The notes: generated from the letters alone by a model not told the origin. A stretch of 64,000 nt of DNA from Caballeronia sp. dw_19 (GCF_018449515.1 NZ_JAAVUQ010000016.1:62001-126000), one strand, 5' to 3'. Positions 17,530-27,748 are shown, numbered from the stretch's first letter. Made by a program: numbers and translations.

Positions 17530-18552
17530 TTAGGAAAACTGATGATTAAGCTGGTTTGACAAACGCCCGTACACAGCTCGCGCGTTGTCTTCATAGATGC
17601 GCTGGCGATCGGCCGGCGTGAGCCACGGGATCGCGTCAATATAACGGCGGGTATCGTCGTAGTAGTGGCCGGTCTCGGGGTCGATGCCTTGAACCGCGCC
17701 GATCGTCTCCGACGCAAACAGGATGTTCTCGACGGGAATCACTTTCGCCAGCAGGTCGGTGCCGGGCTGGTGGTACACGCAGGTATCGAAGAATACGTTC
17801 TTGAGCAGGTAATCCTTGAGCAACGGACGCTTCATGTCCTGAGCGAGCCCGCGATAACGCCCCCAGTGATAAGGCACGGCACCGCCGCCGTGGGGAATGA
17901 TGAAGCGCAAGGCCGGAAAATCGGCGAACAGGTCCGCCGTGAGCAATTGCATGAACGCCGACGTGTCGCCGTTGATGTAATGCGCGCCGGTCGCATGGAA
18001 GTTAGGGTTGCACGACGACGACACGTGGATCATGGCAGGCACGTCGAGTTCCACCATTGTTTCGTAGAGCGGATACCACGAGCGATCCGTGAGCGGTGGT
18101 CCGGTCCAGTAACCGCCGGACGGGTCCGGGTTGAGATTGCAGCCTATAAAACCAAGCTGCTCGACGCAGCGGCGCAACTCGGGAATGCAGTTCTCGGGCG
18201 ATACCCCGGGCGCTTGCGGCAACTGGCAGACACCCACGAAGTTGCGCGGAAACATCTGGCAAACGCGATGAATCAGGTCATTGCTTTCCTGCGACCAGTG
18301 CGCGTTGGCATCGGAGCCGGCCAGGTGATGACCCATGCCGGCCGCCCGTGGCGAAAAGATTGTCAGATCCGTGCCGCGCTCCCGTTGAATGCGCAACTGC
18401 CCTGATTCAATGCTGTCGCGAATCTGCTCATCAGTGATGACGGGACGCGGCGGGGGGGATGTACCGTCTTTGAGCGCCGCTATCTGGGCGGCGCGCCAGG
18501 CTTCATGTTCGCGCGGGGAGGTCGTATAGTGACCGTGACAGTCGATGATCAT
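17530..18552 (-). CDS. Amidohydrolase-family protein, 4-oxalomesaconate hydratase-like (LigJ type)
   Basis: About 340 residues of a metal-dependent TIM-barrel. The N-terminal DCHGHYTT gives the first HxH. PAMIHVSSSCNPNFHATGAHY, FIIPHGGGAVPYHWGRYRG and the ending NARAVYGRL are the pattern of LigJ/OMA hydratases. The reaction would be hydration of 4-oxalomesaconate in protocatechuate 4,5-cleavage or gallate breakdown, feeding the RraA-type aldolase next door (11-bp gap). Start MIIDCHGHY at 18552. A longer form from 18570 is possible. Confidence 0.8.
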   Translation of the reverse strand: MIIDCHGHYTTSPREHEAWRAAQIAALKDGTSPPPRPVITDEQIRDSIESGQLRIQRERGTDLTIFSPRAAGMGHHLAGSDANAHWSQESNDLIHRVCQMFPRNFVGVCQLPQAPGVSPENCIPELRRCVEQLGFIGCNLNPDPSGGYWTGPPLTDRSWYPLYETMVELDVPAMIHVSSSCNPNFHATGAHYINGDTSAFMQLLTADLFADFPALRFIIPHGGGAVPYHWGRYRGLAQDMKRPLLKDYLLKNVFFDTCVYHQPGTDLLAKVIPVENILFASETIGAVQGIDPETGHYYDDTRRYIDAIPWLTPADRQRIYEDNARAVYGRLSNQLNHQFS

Positions 18553-18573
18553 TGCGGGTTTCCAGATCAAGGT

Positions 18574-19905
18574 TCAGTGAAGGTGTCCGGCGCGGGAGTC
18601 GCCTGCCGGCAGTGCGTCGGTCTCGTCTTCTGCAGGCGTGACCCGCATGACCAGCGCAATGATGGTTGCCACCACCAGGAAGGCCGCGATCGTCAGGAGC
18701 GCCAGCTTGAAGTTGCCCGTGGCACTGCGGACGAGCCCGATGCTCCAGGGGCCGACAAGCCCGCCGAACTGAGCGACGGTGTTGATGAGCGCAATCGTCG
18801 CGGCGCCGGCAGCGCCGGTCCTGAACGAAGAGGCGAGGCTCCAGAACAGCGGGTTGCCGGCGTAGATGAATAGCCCGGTTACGCACAGGAGCGCATAGGC
18901 AATCACCGGATTCGGTGCGTAGGCACTGCCCGCAATAGCGAGCGCGCTCATTCCGTATACGAACGCGAGATGCTTCTTCCGGTCGCCGGTCCGGTCGGAA
19001 CTGCGGCTGATCAGCAGCGTGCCGAGGACACCGAGAAGCGGCGGGGCGGCGGACAAGAAGCCCACCTCGAGGTTGCTCAGGTTGCCGAGGCTCTTGACGA
19101 TCTGCGGTAACCACAGGAACAGGCCATAAACACCCACGAGGGCGCAGCCGAACAAACACGCGAGGCTCCACACGCGGATATCGCTGGCTACGCGCAACAT
19201 CGAAAAATGCTTGTCTGCGCCCAGGGCCTCGCGTTCTTTCGTCAGCGTGGACTCGAGCCACTGCTTTTGCGCGTCGCTCAGCCACGCGGCATCGGCAGGG
19301 CGCTCGGTCATCAGGCGCAGCGTCAGGAGACCAAGGAGCATGGCAGGGACACCTTCCATGATGAACATCCATTGCCACCCCTGCAGACCGAGCGGTCCAT
19401 TCGCATAGGTCATGAGCGCCGTCGAAATCGGGCCGCCGAGCACAGCAGAGAACGAGCCGGCGATGATGTATCCCCCCACCGCACGCGCGCGGTAACGCTG
19501 CGGGAACCACTTCGTCAGGTAGACGGCCACGCCGGGAAGAAACCCGGCCTCCATGACGCCCAGCAAGAAACGCAGTACATAGAAGCTGTACTCGTTGGAC
19601 ACGAAGGCGGTCGCGGCGGCAACCGCTCCCCACGTCAGCAGGATGCGGGCGATCCAGCGCCGGGCGCCAACGCGATGGAGCAGCAGGTTGCTGGGCACTT
19701 CGAGAAGCATGTAGCCGAAGAAGAAAATGCTTCCGGCGAAGCCGAACACGGCTGGGCTGAAGCCGAGCTGCTTGTTCATGTCGAGTGCGGCAAAGCCGAT
19801 GTTTATCCGGTCAAGATAGTTGAAGAACATCATGGCGAAGAGCAACGGCATGAGGCGGCCGTAGACTCGCCGCATGGTTGCGCTTTCGATCGGATCGGTC
19901 ATCAA
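18574..19905 (-). CDS. MFS transporter (anion:cation symporter family)
   Basis: A 443-residue, 12-segment inner-membrane symporter. FFNYLDRINIGFAAL near the start, LLEVPSNLLLHRVGARRWIAR between segments 2 and 3, and RFLLGVMEAGFLPGVAVYL are hallmarks of the ACS group that carries phthalate, tartrate, glucarate and other organic acids. As first gene of the operon with the LigJ- and RraA-type genes, it probably imports the aromatic or dicarboxylic acid that they degrade. Confidence 0.87.
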   Translation of the reverse strand: MMTDPIESATMRRVYGRLMPLLFAMMFFNYLDRINIGFAALDMNKQLGFSPAVFGFAGSIFFFGYMLLEVPSNLLLHRVGARRWIARILLTWGAVAAATAFVSNEYSFYVLRFLLGVMEAGFLPGVAVYLTKWFPQRYRARAVGGYIIAGSFSAVLGGPISTALMTYANGPLGLQGWQWMFIMEGVPAMLLGLLTLRLMTERPADAAWLSDAQKQWLESTLTKEREALGADKHFSMLRVASDIRVWSLACLFGCALVGVYGLFLWLPQIVKSLGNLSNLEVGFLSAAPPLLGVLGTLLISRSSDRTGDRKKHLAFVYGMSALAIAGSAYAPNPVIAYALLCVTGLFIYAGNPLFWSLASSFRTGAAGAATIALINTVAQFGGLVGPWSIGLVRSATGNFKLALLTIAAFLVVATIIALVMRVTPAEDETDALPAGDSRAGHLH

Positions 19906-20449
19906 TGTCTCCTGCTGTAGAGCGCCCGTTGGATCGGGCGTCGTTGTGGTTTGCTTTTGCTACCGTGATTCCGCGCTGATCCGAGTGTCCGATCAGCGGC
20001 CGGTGCTCACGTGTTCGCCCAGCGGTGAATCCCTTTCAGGCGGCAGCCTATGCAACGGGCACAACACCCCAACGCCGATCGAACGGCGACGGCATTACTC
20101 GACGGTCGTTGAGCATTGCTAACGGCCTCGGCCGATGTCGACTAAAGAGCGACAGGACCTTATAAGTAAAAAGTAAAGGAGCGAGAAAGCGAGGTCCCGG
20201 CAGAGAACCGGACATCGGTGGTAGACGGCGCTATCCGAAAACCATTATTCCAACGCCGGACGATCTGGCACGATGCGTGTACTTACGGTTGAATTACATA
20301 GCGATAGCGGCTGCCAACAAACGGCGGACATCAGCGCAAGCACGTCCGGGATGACCGTGTTCCCGCGAACCCACGATTCGACAAGTCATGGTACGAACCG
20401 CCGTGCCGCACGTCCAAGACCGTGTTTTTATCCTTTTATAATAATTTTC
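19906..20449. other. Gene-free interval
   Basis: A 544-bp gap between the start of the MFS operon and the end of the LysR gene. Both flanking genes are on the minus strand. It must hold the promoter of the MFS operon. I find no convincing coding frame, RNA motif or palindrome here. The end near 20430-20455 is AT-rich, next to the LysR stop. Confidence 0.5.
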
Positions 20450-21364
20450 TTATAGTTCCGGCAGATCTTGCGGCAAGTCTTTCCCCACCGGCGACAAACA
20501 GGTAAGAAACGCTTGCAGATGAGGTGAGCTGTCGTCGCTACGAAAGCTCGCCGCAAGCGTCGTGGTCTGCGACGCCAGCGGCCCGGTCAGGCGCCGGTAC
20601 ACCACATCCGAGCGTCCATGCCGCGCGACCGATTCACCCACGAATGTCACACCGAGTCCCGCCGCCACCAGTGCAATGGCCGTCTGGATCTCGTAAGCCT
20701 GGTGCGCGATGTGCGGCGTAATGCCGGCATTGCGATAAAGCGATTCGACAAAGCGCGAGAACTGCGCATTCGGGTGCTTTGGATAAAGCACGAGGGGCGT
20801 GTTGGCAAGCTGCGTGATCCGTACTTTCTTTTCTCCCGCAAGCGGATGGTCCGGCGGGAGCACGGCCATCAGGCGTTCGCGCAGCAGCGGCAACGTAGTA
20901 CATCCCGCTATGGGCGGAACCTGCCGGCCGATGCCAATGTGAATGCGCGTCTCATGCAGCGCATCGGCTTGCTCTTCAGTGAGCATTTCGAAGAGCTTCA
21001 GTTCGACCTTGGGGTAATCCCGATGAAACGACTTCAGTGCGGGCGGCAACACGCTGTACATCGCTGAGCGGGTGAAGCCGATGCCGAGCCAGCCACGCAT
21101 GCCCAGGCCGATCTCGCGGGTACCAAGCGCGGCCTGATCGAAGGAAGCGAGGATCTGGCGCGCCTCGATACACAGATAACTGCCGGCCTCCGTGAGCCGC
21201 AGCGGCCGGCTGCCACGGTCTACCAACTGCGTCCCCATACGTGCCTCAAGCGCGCGGATCTGCTGGCTTAGCGCCGGCTGCGCGACATGCAGCCGCTCCG
21301 CCGCGCGGCTGAAGTTGAGTTCTTCCGCGAGGACGACAAAGGCCTGCAAGTGTCGGAGGTTCAT
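20450..21364 (-). CDS. LysR-type transcriptional regulator
   Basis: A 304-residue regulator. The winged helix at the N-terminus is MNLRHLQAFVVLAEELNFSRAAERLHVAQPALSQQIRALE. The rest is the two-lobed effector domain (VELKLFEMLTEEQADALHET). The start is set at MNLRHLQ (21364), since the 12 residues of the longer reading are not part of the family. It is divergent from the amidase across 356 bp and may regulate it or the MFS/LigJ operon downstream. Confidence 0.88.
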   Translation of the reverse strand: MNLRHLQAFVVLAEELNFSRAAERLHVAQPALSQQIRALEARMGTQLVDRGSRPLRLTEAGSYLCIEARQILASFDQAALGTREIGLGMRGWLGIGFTRSAMYSVLPPALKSFHRDYPKVELKLFEMLTEEQADALHETRIHIGIGRQVPPIAGCTTLPLLRERLMAVLPPDHPLAGEKKVRITQLANTPLVLYPKHPNAQFSRFVESLYRNAGITPHIAHQAYEIQTAIALVAAGLGVTFVGESVARHGRSDVVYRRLTGPLASQTTTLAASFRSDDSSPHLQAFLTCLSPVGKDLPQDLPEL

Positions 21365-21720
21365 TTGTGTGATTGAAAGAGCGCTGATGGCGAATGCCAC
21401 GCGTGATGAAAGCAGTATCAGGCGTCACGGACCGGCAGAGGTTATCAAAACCACGCGGTTCCATCCGGTTTCGCGTCAACGCACCGAACGGCGCAAAGCA
21501 AAAAATAGGCGCTTGAGTTATTGACCACGCGCTCATAAGCTCGTGCATGAAGAGGACCGGCTGACCGCGGCCGTCGATGTTGCCCTGCGTGCGTTGATCG
21601 GAGTTTCTTGCTGGCTTATTGACTATAAAGTCACGAATGCCGGTCTCGTTCCAGGGCCTGCAAGAAAAATTATCGGACGCGTAAAGGCGTCTTGACGCCA
21701 TACCCCAGGAGACTGAAAGC
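21365..21720. promoter_or_regulatory. Divergent promoter region of LysR gene and amidase
   Basis: A 356-bp gap between two divergent starts. LysR proteins normally bind T-N11-A boxes in such gaps, but I could not single out one with confidence. No gene is seen. The amidase ribosome site (CCAGGAGACTG) closes the gap. Confidence 0.35.
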
Positions 21721-23172
21721 ATGTCATGGACGGTCGATGAACAACTCGCGCTCACGGCGACTCAAGCCGTCAGCGCGATCCAGTCGGGGCGCCTCAAGGC
21801 CACCGACTACGTCGCCACCTTGCTGGCTCGCGCGGCGGCAGTGTCCACGCTCAATGCGCTGACCGCGCTCAATACGGAGGGCGCACTGGTAGCGGCACAG
21901 CGTATCGATGCTCTTTCAGCCGATGAGAAACGCCGGCTTCCTCTCGCTGGTCTGCCCGTCGTGGTGAAGGACAACATCAACACGGCGGGCATGCAGACGT
22001 CGGCGGGCACGCCGGCGCTGGAAAATTTCATCCCGTCGACCCATGCGCCCTCCGTGCAAAAACTGCTCGACGCCGGTGCGATCCTGCTCGGCAAGGCCAA
22101 TATGCACGAACTGGCGCTCGGCATCACCAGCACGAATCTGAGCACCCACGCAGGACCCGTTCGGAATCCTTATAACCCCAGGATGATTCCCGGCGGCTCG
22201 TCCGGTGGCACAGCGGCGGCGGTGGCCGCGCGTATCGTGCCGGCGGGGCTCGGCACGGATACGGGCGGTTCGACCCGCATTCCGGCCGCGTTGACCGGTA
22301 TCGCGGGCTTCCGTCCTTCGGTGGGCAATGGCGGCGATCAGCGCCGTTATCACGATACAAACGCGGTTGTGCCGATCAGCCACACACGCGATACCGTTGG
22401 CCCGATGGCACGCACCGTCGCCGATATCGCGCTGCTGGATGGCGTCGTGGCCGGCGACGGTCCGCTTCCTGGCGTGGTGCTGGGAGACTTGCGCATCGGC
22501 CTTCCTGCATGCTGCTGGGCCGGACTGGATCACGGGCTGGAAATCATCGCACGCGGTGCCCTCGACCGGCTGAAAGCGGCGGGCGTGACACTCGTTCATA
22601 TCGACATGCCGGATCTGTTCGTGTTGAGTGAGCAGATCAGCTTTGCCGTGGCATTGCACGAACCGCTTGAGGACCTTCCCGCGTGGCTCATGGCCAATAA
22701 TGCGCCGGTCAAGACCGTCGCTGAAGTGGCCGCGCGAATTGCCAGCCCCGACGTACGCGCCGCGTATGAAGCTATTCTCGCCGATACGTTCGGCCCGCAA
22801 TACGACGTGGCTATGAGTACATTGCGGCCACAACTTCAACACCTGTATGCAACAACGTTCTCCACGCACACGCTTGATGCGCTGCTGTTCCCGACCACGC
22901 TTCTGCCGGCTGTGCCGATCGACGCTTTGAACGGATCTTCGCAAGTCTCGATCAACGGCGGTGAGCCGATGGATGAAATGGCTGCATTCCTGCGCAATAC
23001 TGATCCGGCCAGCGTCGCGGGAATTCCGGGCTTGTCGCTGCCGGCCGGGATGACGCACGAAGGTTTGCCCGTAGGCATTGAGCTCGACGGGCCCACCGGT
23101 AGCGATCGTCGTTTGCTTGCAATCGGCGTGGCGTTCGAGCAGGTGCTGGGTTCGCTGCCTGCGCCGATGTAG
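21721..23172 (+). CDS. Amidase-signature family amidase
   Basis: A 483-residue cytoplasmic amidase. The Ser-cisSer-Lys triad is visible: Lys83 (GLPVVVKDNINTAG), the cis-serine in IPGGSSGGTAAAV (160/161) and nucleophile Ser184 (GTDTGGSTRIPAALTG). Length and order match mandelamide hydrolase and indole-acetamide hydrolase. The physiological amide is unknown. CCAGGAG precedes the start. It is divergent from a LysR regulator and upstream of an amino-acid ABC transporter, with a 670-bp gap between. Confidence 0.88.
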   Translation: MSWTVDEQLALTATQAVSAIQSGRLKATDYVATLLARAAAVSTLNALTALNTEGALVAAQRIDALSADEKRRLPLAGLPVVVKDNINTAGMQTSAGTPALENFIPSTHAPSVQKLLDAGAILLGKANMHELALGITSTNLSTHAGPVRNPYNPRMIPGGSSGGTAAAVAARIVPAGLGTDTGGSTRIPAALTGIAGFRPSVGNGGDQRRYHDTNAVVPISHTRDTVGPMARTVADIALLDGVVAGDGPLPGVVLGDLRIGLPACCWAGLDHGLEIIARGALDRLKAAGVTLVHIDMPDLFVLSEQISFAVALHEPLEDLPAWLMANNAPVKTVAEVAARIASPDVRAAYEAILADTFGPQYDVAMSTLRPQLQHLYATTFSTHTLDALLFPTTLLPAVPIDALNGSSQVSINGGEPMDEMAAFLRNTDPASVAGIPGLSLPAGMTHEGLPVGIELDGPTGSDRRLLAIGVAFEQVLGSLPAPM

Positions 23173-23846
23173 CAGGCGTATCGACAACGCCGGTTAGATG
23201 CCAATGTCGATAGACCAGCCCATTCCGACCTGGCCGTGAGCCGCGCCATCAGCCCGAGCCGATCCGCAATTCAAAAAGGTAGAAGTGCCAAGCATATTGG
23301 CTGGGATGCAGTCTTCCTGTACCGGCACCCGCCGAGATAAAACGGACCTTCTTGAGGACACCGCCAGCTATCGCATCGGCGACGTAACGCCTGCATCCGT
23401 CGATCACACGCGTGATTATTGTGTTGCGGCCTTTAACTGCGGCCAACCGAAACGACGAGCATCGCCTAGATCGCGCCACTCAAGTTCCGCGCACATACCG
23501 CGCTGCGAATTATCCGCACCGCTCGCGCCGGTAAGCAAAATGCAAGACGGAATCCAGATGCTCAAAACCGCTGCTTCGGATCAGCGGCATTCCCCATTGC
23601 CACGTGTTTTTTTCTGTGAAAGACTTCGGTCATCTGCTGTGCCGGACATGATTCCGATATATCAGACATTCCGTTTAACCCGTTCTATCCGGCCCGGCCG
23701 CGCTTTCACGCGGGGCAGGGCCGTACACAACCTCGTTTTATGCAGGCCCATGCGCTGGCATGGTGAGGGCGTTGAATCCAGGATCTTCTCTGGGCGCCGC
23801 CGTCTGTCCCTGAACTGACATTTTCACTTTCAAGGCTGAGACCCAA
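23173..23846. other. Gene-free interval upstream of ABC transporter operon
   Basis: A 674-bp gap. Open frames exist (for example about 23285-23818 plus) but they are arginine/proline-rich, lack ribosome sites and resemble no family, so I treat them as non-coding. The promoter of the binding-protein operon must lie in the last 200 bp. I see no clear operator. Confidence 0.45.
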
Positions 23847-24680
23847 ATGAGACTTGTCAAAGAAAGCGCACGTATCGCCTGTTTATTTGCGGTGGCTGGT
23901 CTATTGACGCTGGCCGGTTGCACGAAGGTTGCCACCCCAACTCAGGATGATGCGGCAGAGTCCACGCTGAAGGCGGTCTTGCAGCGCGGCACGCTGCGCG
24001 TCGGCGACTGCCTGAGCTTTGCGCCCTTCGGTTTTTATAACAAGGATGGCGCACCCGACGGCTACGACGTTGACCTCGCGAAAGAGCTGGCCAAGCAAAT
24101 GGGCGTGAAGCTGGAAGTGGTCAATACGACGAGCGCCAACCGTATTCCGAACCTGCAAACCAGCAAGGTCGACGTGGTCTTCTGCAATTTCACACGCAAT
24201 CTGGAGCGGGCCAAGGAGATCGGCTTCACCAATCCCTACGTTGTGGCCAGCGAGGCGCTCCTCGTCAAGAAGAGCAGCGGCATCAAGTCGATCAATGACA
24301 TGTCCAACCGCACGATCGCCACCGTCAAGGGATCGACGAACGGCGACGAAGTACGGGCGCTGAACATGCAGGTGAAGATCCAGGAATTCGACAGTTCGCA
24401 AGCGGCCATTCTCGCGGTCAAGCAAGGCCAGGCCGACGCGATGATCGAAGACAACAACTTCCTTGCGTATCAGGCTTCGCTCGACCCCGAGTTGACCGTG
24501 ACCGACGAAGCGCTGGTTCCGCTTGAATACAACGCATTCGGTGTGAAGGCGGGCGATCAGGTCTGGCTCGATTACCTGAACCTGTTCCTGTTCCAGGTCA
24601 ACGCGTCGAAACTGAACGCCCAGCTCTACAAGAAGTGGTTCGGCGCCGATCCGCGTTTCCCGCTGAATCCGCAGTACTGA
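23847..24680 (+). CDS. ABC transporter substrate-binding lipoprotein (polar amino acids)
   Basis: A 277-residue family 3 binding protein carried as a lipoprotein. The signal ends LLTLAGC with the lipobox cysteine at residue 25. LRVGDCLSFAPFGFYNKDG, RIPNLQTSKVDVVFCNFTRN and the end LYKKWFGADPRFPL fit the glutamate/cystine/arginine binders. First gene of a four-gene transporter operon. The stop-codon region is duplicated: CCGCAGTACTGA occurs at 24669-24680 and again at 24683-24694. Confidence 0.88.
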   Translation: MRLVKESARIACLFAVAGLLTLAGCTKVATPTQDDAAESTLKAVLQRGTLRVGDCLSFAPFGFYNKDGAPDGYDVDLAKELAKQMGVKLEVVNTTSANRIPNLQTSKVDVVFCNFTRNLERAKEIGFTNPYVVASEALLVKKSSGIKSINDMSNRTIATVKGSTNGDEVRALNMQVKIQEFDSSQAAILAVKQGQADAMIEDNNFLAYQASLDPELTVTDEALVPLEYNAFGVKAGDQVWLDYLNLFLFQVNASKLNAQLYKKWFGADPRFPLNPQY

Positions 24681-24694
24681 TGCCGCAGTACTGA
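24669..24694. repeat. Short tandem duplication at a stop codon
   Basis: CCGCAGTACTGA is repeated with a 14-bp period. The first copy carries the stop codon of the binding-protein gene and the second is untranslated. Confidence 0.8.
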
Positions 24695-24740
24695 AGCGCT
24701 AACGCCGCATGCATCGCGCAAGGCAGAAGATGGAGGAGCA

Positions 24741-25466
24741 ATGAGCTATCAATGGGTGACCCTGTCGGGCTATCTGAACGATTTTGTCCGGGCGGCGTGG
24801 CTGACGCTTCAGGTCACGTTGCTGGCCTTCGTCGTTGCGATGCTGCTCGGCCTGCTGGCCGCGCTGGCCAGCACGTCGCGCGTCGCGGTGCTGCGGGCGA
24901 TATCGAGTTGTTATATCGAGGTGATTCGCAACACGCCGGTGCTGCTGCAGATCTTCATTGTTTTCTTCGGCCTGCCGTCAATGGGCATCACGCTCAATGC
25001 GTATTCCGCTGGTGTGATCGCGCTCGGCGTGAACGTGGGTGCGTACCTTGCCGAAGTGTTCAGGGCGGGCATTCAGTCCGTGCCGCGCGGGCAGTTGGAG
25101 GCCGCATCCATTCTCGGGCTGGAGCGTTCGCAGATCTTCATTGAGGTGGTCATGCCGCAGGCCGCGCGCGCCGTTTATCCCGCGATCGTCAACAACCTGA
25201 TCCAGCTCCTGCTCGGGACTTCGCTGCTGTCGGCTATCGCATTGCCGGAACTGACCGGCATGGCGACGGTGATCAACGCGCGTACGTTGCTGTACATCCA
25301 GACGTTCACGATTACGCTGATTGCATATCTGGTGCTGAGCAACTTCCTGTCGTGGGTAGCCGGGGTGGTCGGGGCGCGGCTGTTTCACCCGCCGCTCATG
25401 CTGGCAAAACGTGCACGCCGGCCATTGCTTTTCAGGCGCCGTGTGAGCGCTGGAACAGGAGAGTGA
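24741..25466 (+). CDS. Polar amino-acid ABC transporter permease
   Basis: A 241-residue inner-membrane permease with a hydrophobic N-terminus, EVIRNTPVLLQIFIVFFGLP, and the EAA loop FRAGIQSVPRGQLEAASILG. GGAGGA lies before the start. The C-terminal tail is basic (KRARRPLLFRRR). It is followed 2 bp later by a second permease, with which it should form the membrane pore of the importer. Confidence 0.9.
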   Translation: MSYQWVTLSGYLNDFVRAAWLTLQVTLLAFVVAMLLGLLAALASTSRVAVLRAISSCYIEVIRNTPVLLQIFIVFFGLPSMGITLNAYSAGVIALGVNVGAYLAEVFRAGIQSVPRGQLEAASILGLERSQIFIEVVMPQAARAVYPAIVNNLIQLLLGTSLLSAIALPELTGMATVINARTLLYIQTFTITLIAYLVLSNFLSWVAGVVGARLFHPPLMLAKRARRPLLFRRRVSAGTGE

Positions 25467-25468
25467 CC

Positions 25469-26119
25469 ATGACAATCGACCTGTTGATGTCCAGTCTACC
25501 CATCCTGCTTCAGGGCCTGCTGACAACGCTCATTCTTTCTGTCGCGGCCATTGTGGGCGGCACGCTTGTCGGGCTGCTGGCGGCCGTGTTGCGGACCTTC
25601 GGGCCTTGGGGTACGCCACGGCTTGCCCGGCTCTACACCGAGCTGTTTCGCGGCACGCCGGTCCTGATCACGCTGATGTTCATCTATTTTGGCGTGTCGT
25701 ACTTTGGTTATGCCATCGACGTATTCGCAGCCGGCGTGATCGGGCTGAGCGTCTATCAAGGCGCTTACATTGCAGAGGTTTTTCGCTCGGGCATTGAATC
25801 GGTCCAGAAGGGACAATGGGAAGTCTCGCAGATCCTCGGACTGAGCAAGACGCAGGCGTTCTTTTCGGTGATCCTGCCGCAGACCGGAAAGATCGTGCTG
25901 CCGCCGTTGATCGGCCAGTATCTGTCCCTCATCAAGGACACGTCGATTGTCAGCATGATCGGCATGTCGGAGTTGATGCATCAGGGTCAGGCGATTGTCG
26001 ACCGGATCGGCAAGCCGGTGGAAATCTATGGTCTGGTTGCCGCGCTGTATTTCATTGTGTGCTTTCCCCTGTCGCGGTGGGTGCGCCGCCATGATCGAAG
26101 AAGGAGCCTGTTGTCGTGA
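25469..26119 (+). CDS. Polar amino-acid ABC transporter permease
   Basis: A 216-residue partner permease: [20 protein letters not shown] and the EAA loop [20 protein letters not shown]. Start at [17 protein letters not shown] (25469, with ACAGGAGAG upstream) rather than the longer frame, which would overlap the preceding gene by over 100 bp. Its stop overlaps the GTG start of the ATPase gene. Confidence 0.9.
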   Translation: MTIDLLMSSLPILLQGLLTTLILSVAAIVGGTLVGLLAAVLRTFGPWGTPRLARLYTELFRGTPVLITLMFIYFGVSYFGYAIDVFAAGVIGLSVYQGAYIAEVFRSGIESVQKGQWEVSQILGLSKTQAFFSVILPQTGKIVLPPLIGQYLSLIKDTSIVSMIGMSELMHQGQAIVDRIGKPVEIYGLVAALYFIVCFPLSRWVRRHDRRRSLLS

Positions 26120-26880
26120 ACACTGCCAACGCGTCTGAACCTATCGTCAAGCCCATCATCAACCTGAGCGGCGTCACCAAGTCGTTCGGTGCGACACAGG
26201 TGCTCAAGCAAATCAACCTCGAGGTGCGCCAGGGCGAAGTGCTTGTCCTCATTGGCGCTTCCGGTTCGGGCAAGAGCACCGTCCTGCGAATCATGAGCGG
26301 TCTTGAAACCGCCGACGCCGGCGAGGTCTGGGTCAACGAAGTACCACTTCACGACGCGCGCCGCGCACGCGAAATTCGTGGTCACGTAGGCATGGTGTTT
26401 CAGCAGTTCAATTTGTTCCCGCACAAGAATGCATTGGGAAATGTCTCGCTGGCCTTGATCAAGGCACGCAAGATGAATCCGGCGGACGCCCGCAAGCGTG
26501 CAATGGACGCACTGGACCGCGTAGGTCTCGCCGACCGCGCTGATCACTATCCGAGCCAGTTGTCGGGCGGCCAGCAGCAACGGGTAGCCATTGCACGCGC
26601 GCTGGCCGTGGAGCCGGGCATCATGTTCTTCGATGAAGCCACCTCTGCGCTCGATCCGGAACTGGTCGGCGAGGTCACCGAGGTCATGCGAGGCTTGGCA
26701 CGGGACGGCATGACCATGGTGGTCGTCACGCATGAAATGGGTTTCGCGCGCAAGACGGCGGATCGCGTGGTGTTCATGGACAAGGGCGTGATTGCCGAGC
26801 AGGGCGCGCCCGAGCAGATCTTCGTGAATCCGCAGAACGAACGCACGCAGCAGTTCCTGCATCGGGTACTCGACCATTGA
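26116..26880 (+). CDS. Polar amino-acid ABC transporter ATP-binding protein
   Basis: A 254-residue ATPase: Walker [11 protein letters not shown]-loop [12 protein letters not shown], signature [15 protein letters not shown], Walker [15 protein letters not shown] and switch VVVTHEMGF. It has Ala instead of Pro in the usual FDEPTSALD, which is common in this subfamily. The GTG start overlaps the permease stop by 4 bp and is preceded by AAGGAG. It completes the importer begun at 23847. Confidence 0.92.
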   Translation: MNTANASEPIVKPIINLSGVTKSFGATQVLKQINLEVRQGEVLVLIGASGSGKSTVLRIMSGLETADAGEVWVNEVPLHDARRAREIRGHVGMVFQQFNLFPHKNALGNVSLALIKARKMNPADARKRAMDALDRVGLADRADHYPSQLSGGQQQRVAIARALAVEPGIMFFDEATSALDPELVGEVTEVMRGLARDGMTMVVVTHEMGFARKTADRVVFMDKGVIAEQGAPEQIFVNPQNERTQQFLHRVLDH

Positions 26881-26968
26881 GTGCGACCGATCTGCCGCCG
26901 TCCACGCGCTAAGCTCGCGTCGGTCGAAGATCGAAAGAGCGAATCATATTGCCGACGGAGTTCGAGTC

Positions 26969-27748
26969 ATGTCTGTACAGGAATCTTCAAGGGCGAGGGG
27001 AGTAGACCGGGTCGTCTCCATCCTCAAGCAATTGCACAGCGTGCGACGTCCCATGACCATGCGCGAGCTGATTGAAGCAACCGGTGCGCCGCGTTCCAGC
27101 ATCTACGAACTCGTGACGATCCTGACCGAGGCAGGCTGGCTGGAAGCAGGTGCGGACGGCAGCGTGTTCTTCGGCCGGGAGATGCACTATTACGGGTCGG
27201 ACTATGCGGTGCACAATGACCTGATCAGCCGGGCGCACCTGGCTATCCTTGGCCTTGTCCGGAGCCACGACGAGACCGCGCAGCTCTGCATGCTGGAGGG
27301 CAACAAGTACACCGTGGTGCTGTCGGAAAACAGCTCGCGCCCGTTCAACATCAGTTCGGATATAGGCGTGAAGGTCCCCATTCCGTGGACTGCTTCTGGT
27401 CGCTTGCTACTCGGTCACTTGAGCGCGGATGAGATTCTCGCGCTGATTCCAGAAGAAGACTTCGTGCTCGACAACGGCAAGCGAATCGAAGTGCCGGAAT
27501 TCCTGGGCGATGTCGAGCGTGCCGCGCAACAAGGGTTTTTCTGCACGGAAGGCCTGTCCCACACGTTTCGATATTGCATGGCGGCGCCCGTGCGAGACAA
27601 GAACGGGCAAGCCGTTGCCGCACTGTGTTTCATGACCAGCCGCGACACTGATCAGAACAAGCGAGCGGCCATGCTTGAGGACCTTATACGGTCGGCGAAG
27701 ACCTTATCGCAGCCCTATTACGGAACGGGTTTCAGCGCGGTGGGTTGA
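26969..27748 (+). CDS. IclR family transcriptional regulator
   Basis: A 259-residue regulator. The winged helix is at residues 8-70 (RVVSILKQLHSVRRPMTMRELIEATGAPRSSIYELV). The GAF-like effector domain has IPWTASGRLLLGHLS and the ending FRYCMAAPVRDKNGQAVAALCF. GGAG precedes the start. It sits just after the transporter operon on the same strand and overlaps the end of the opposing EutC-like gene by 31 bp. It probably controls the transporter or the adjoining catabolic genes. Confidence 0.88.
   Translation: MSVQESSRARGVDRVVSILKQLHSVRRPMTMRELIEATGAPRSSIYELVTILTEAGWLEAGADGSVFFGREMHYYGSDYAVHNDLISRAHLAILGLVRSHDETAQLCMLEGNKYTVVLSENSSRPFNISSDIGVKVPIPWTASGRLLLGHLSADEILALIPEEDFVLDNGKRIEVPEFLGDVERAAQQGFFCTEGLSHTFRYCMAAPVRDKNGQAVAALCFMTSRDTDQNKRAAMLEDLIRSAKTLSQPYYGTGFSAVG

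Noticed and set aside
21916-23187. A 423-codon minus-strand frame opposite the amidase
   Set aside because: Antisense shadow of a complete amidase with all catalytic residues; no family similarity.
23285-23818. A 177-codon plus-strand frame upstream of the ABC operon
   Set aside because: No homology, no Shine-Dalgarno, biased Arg/Ser/Pro composition.
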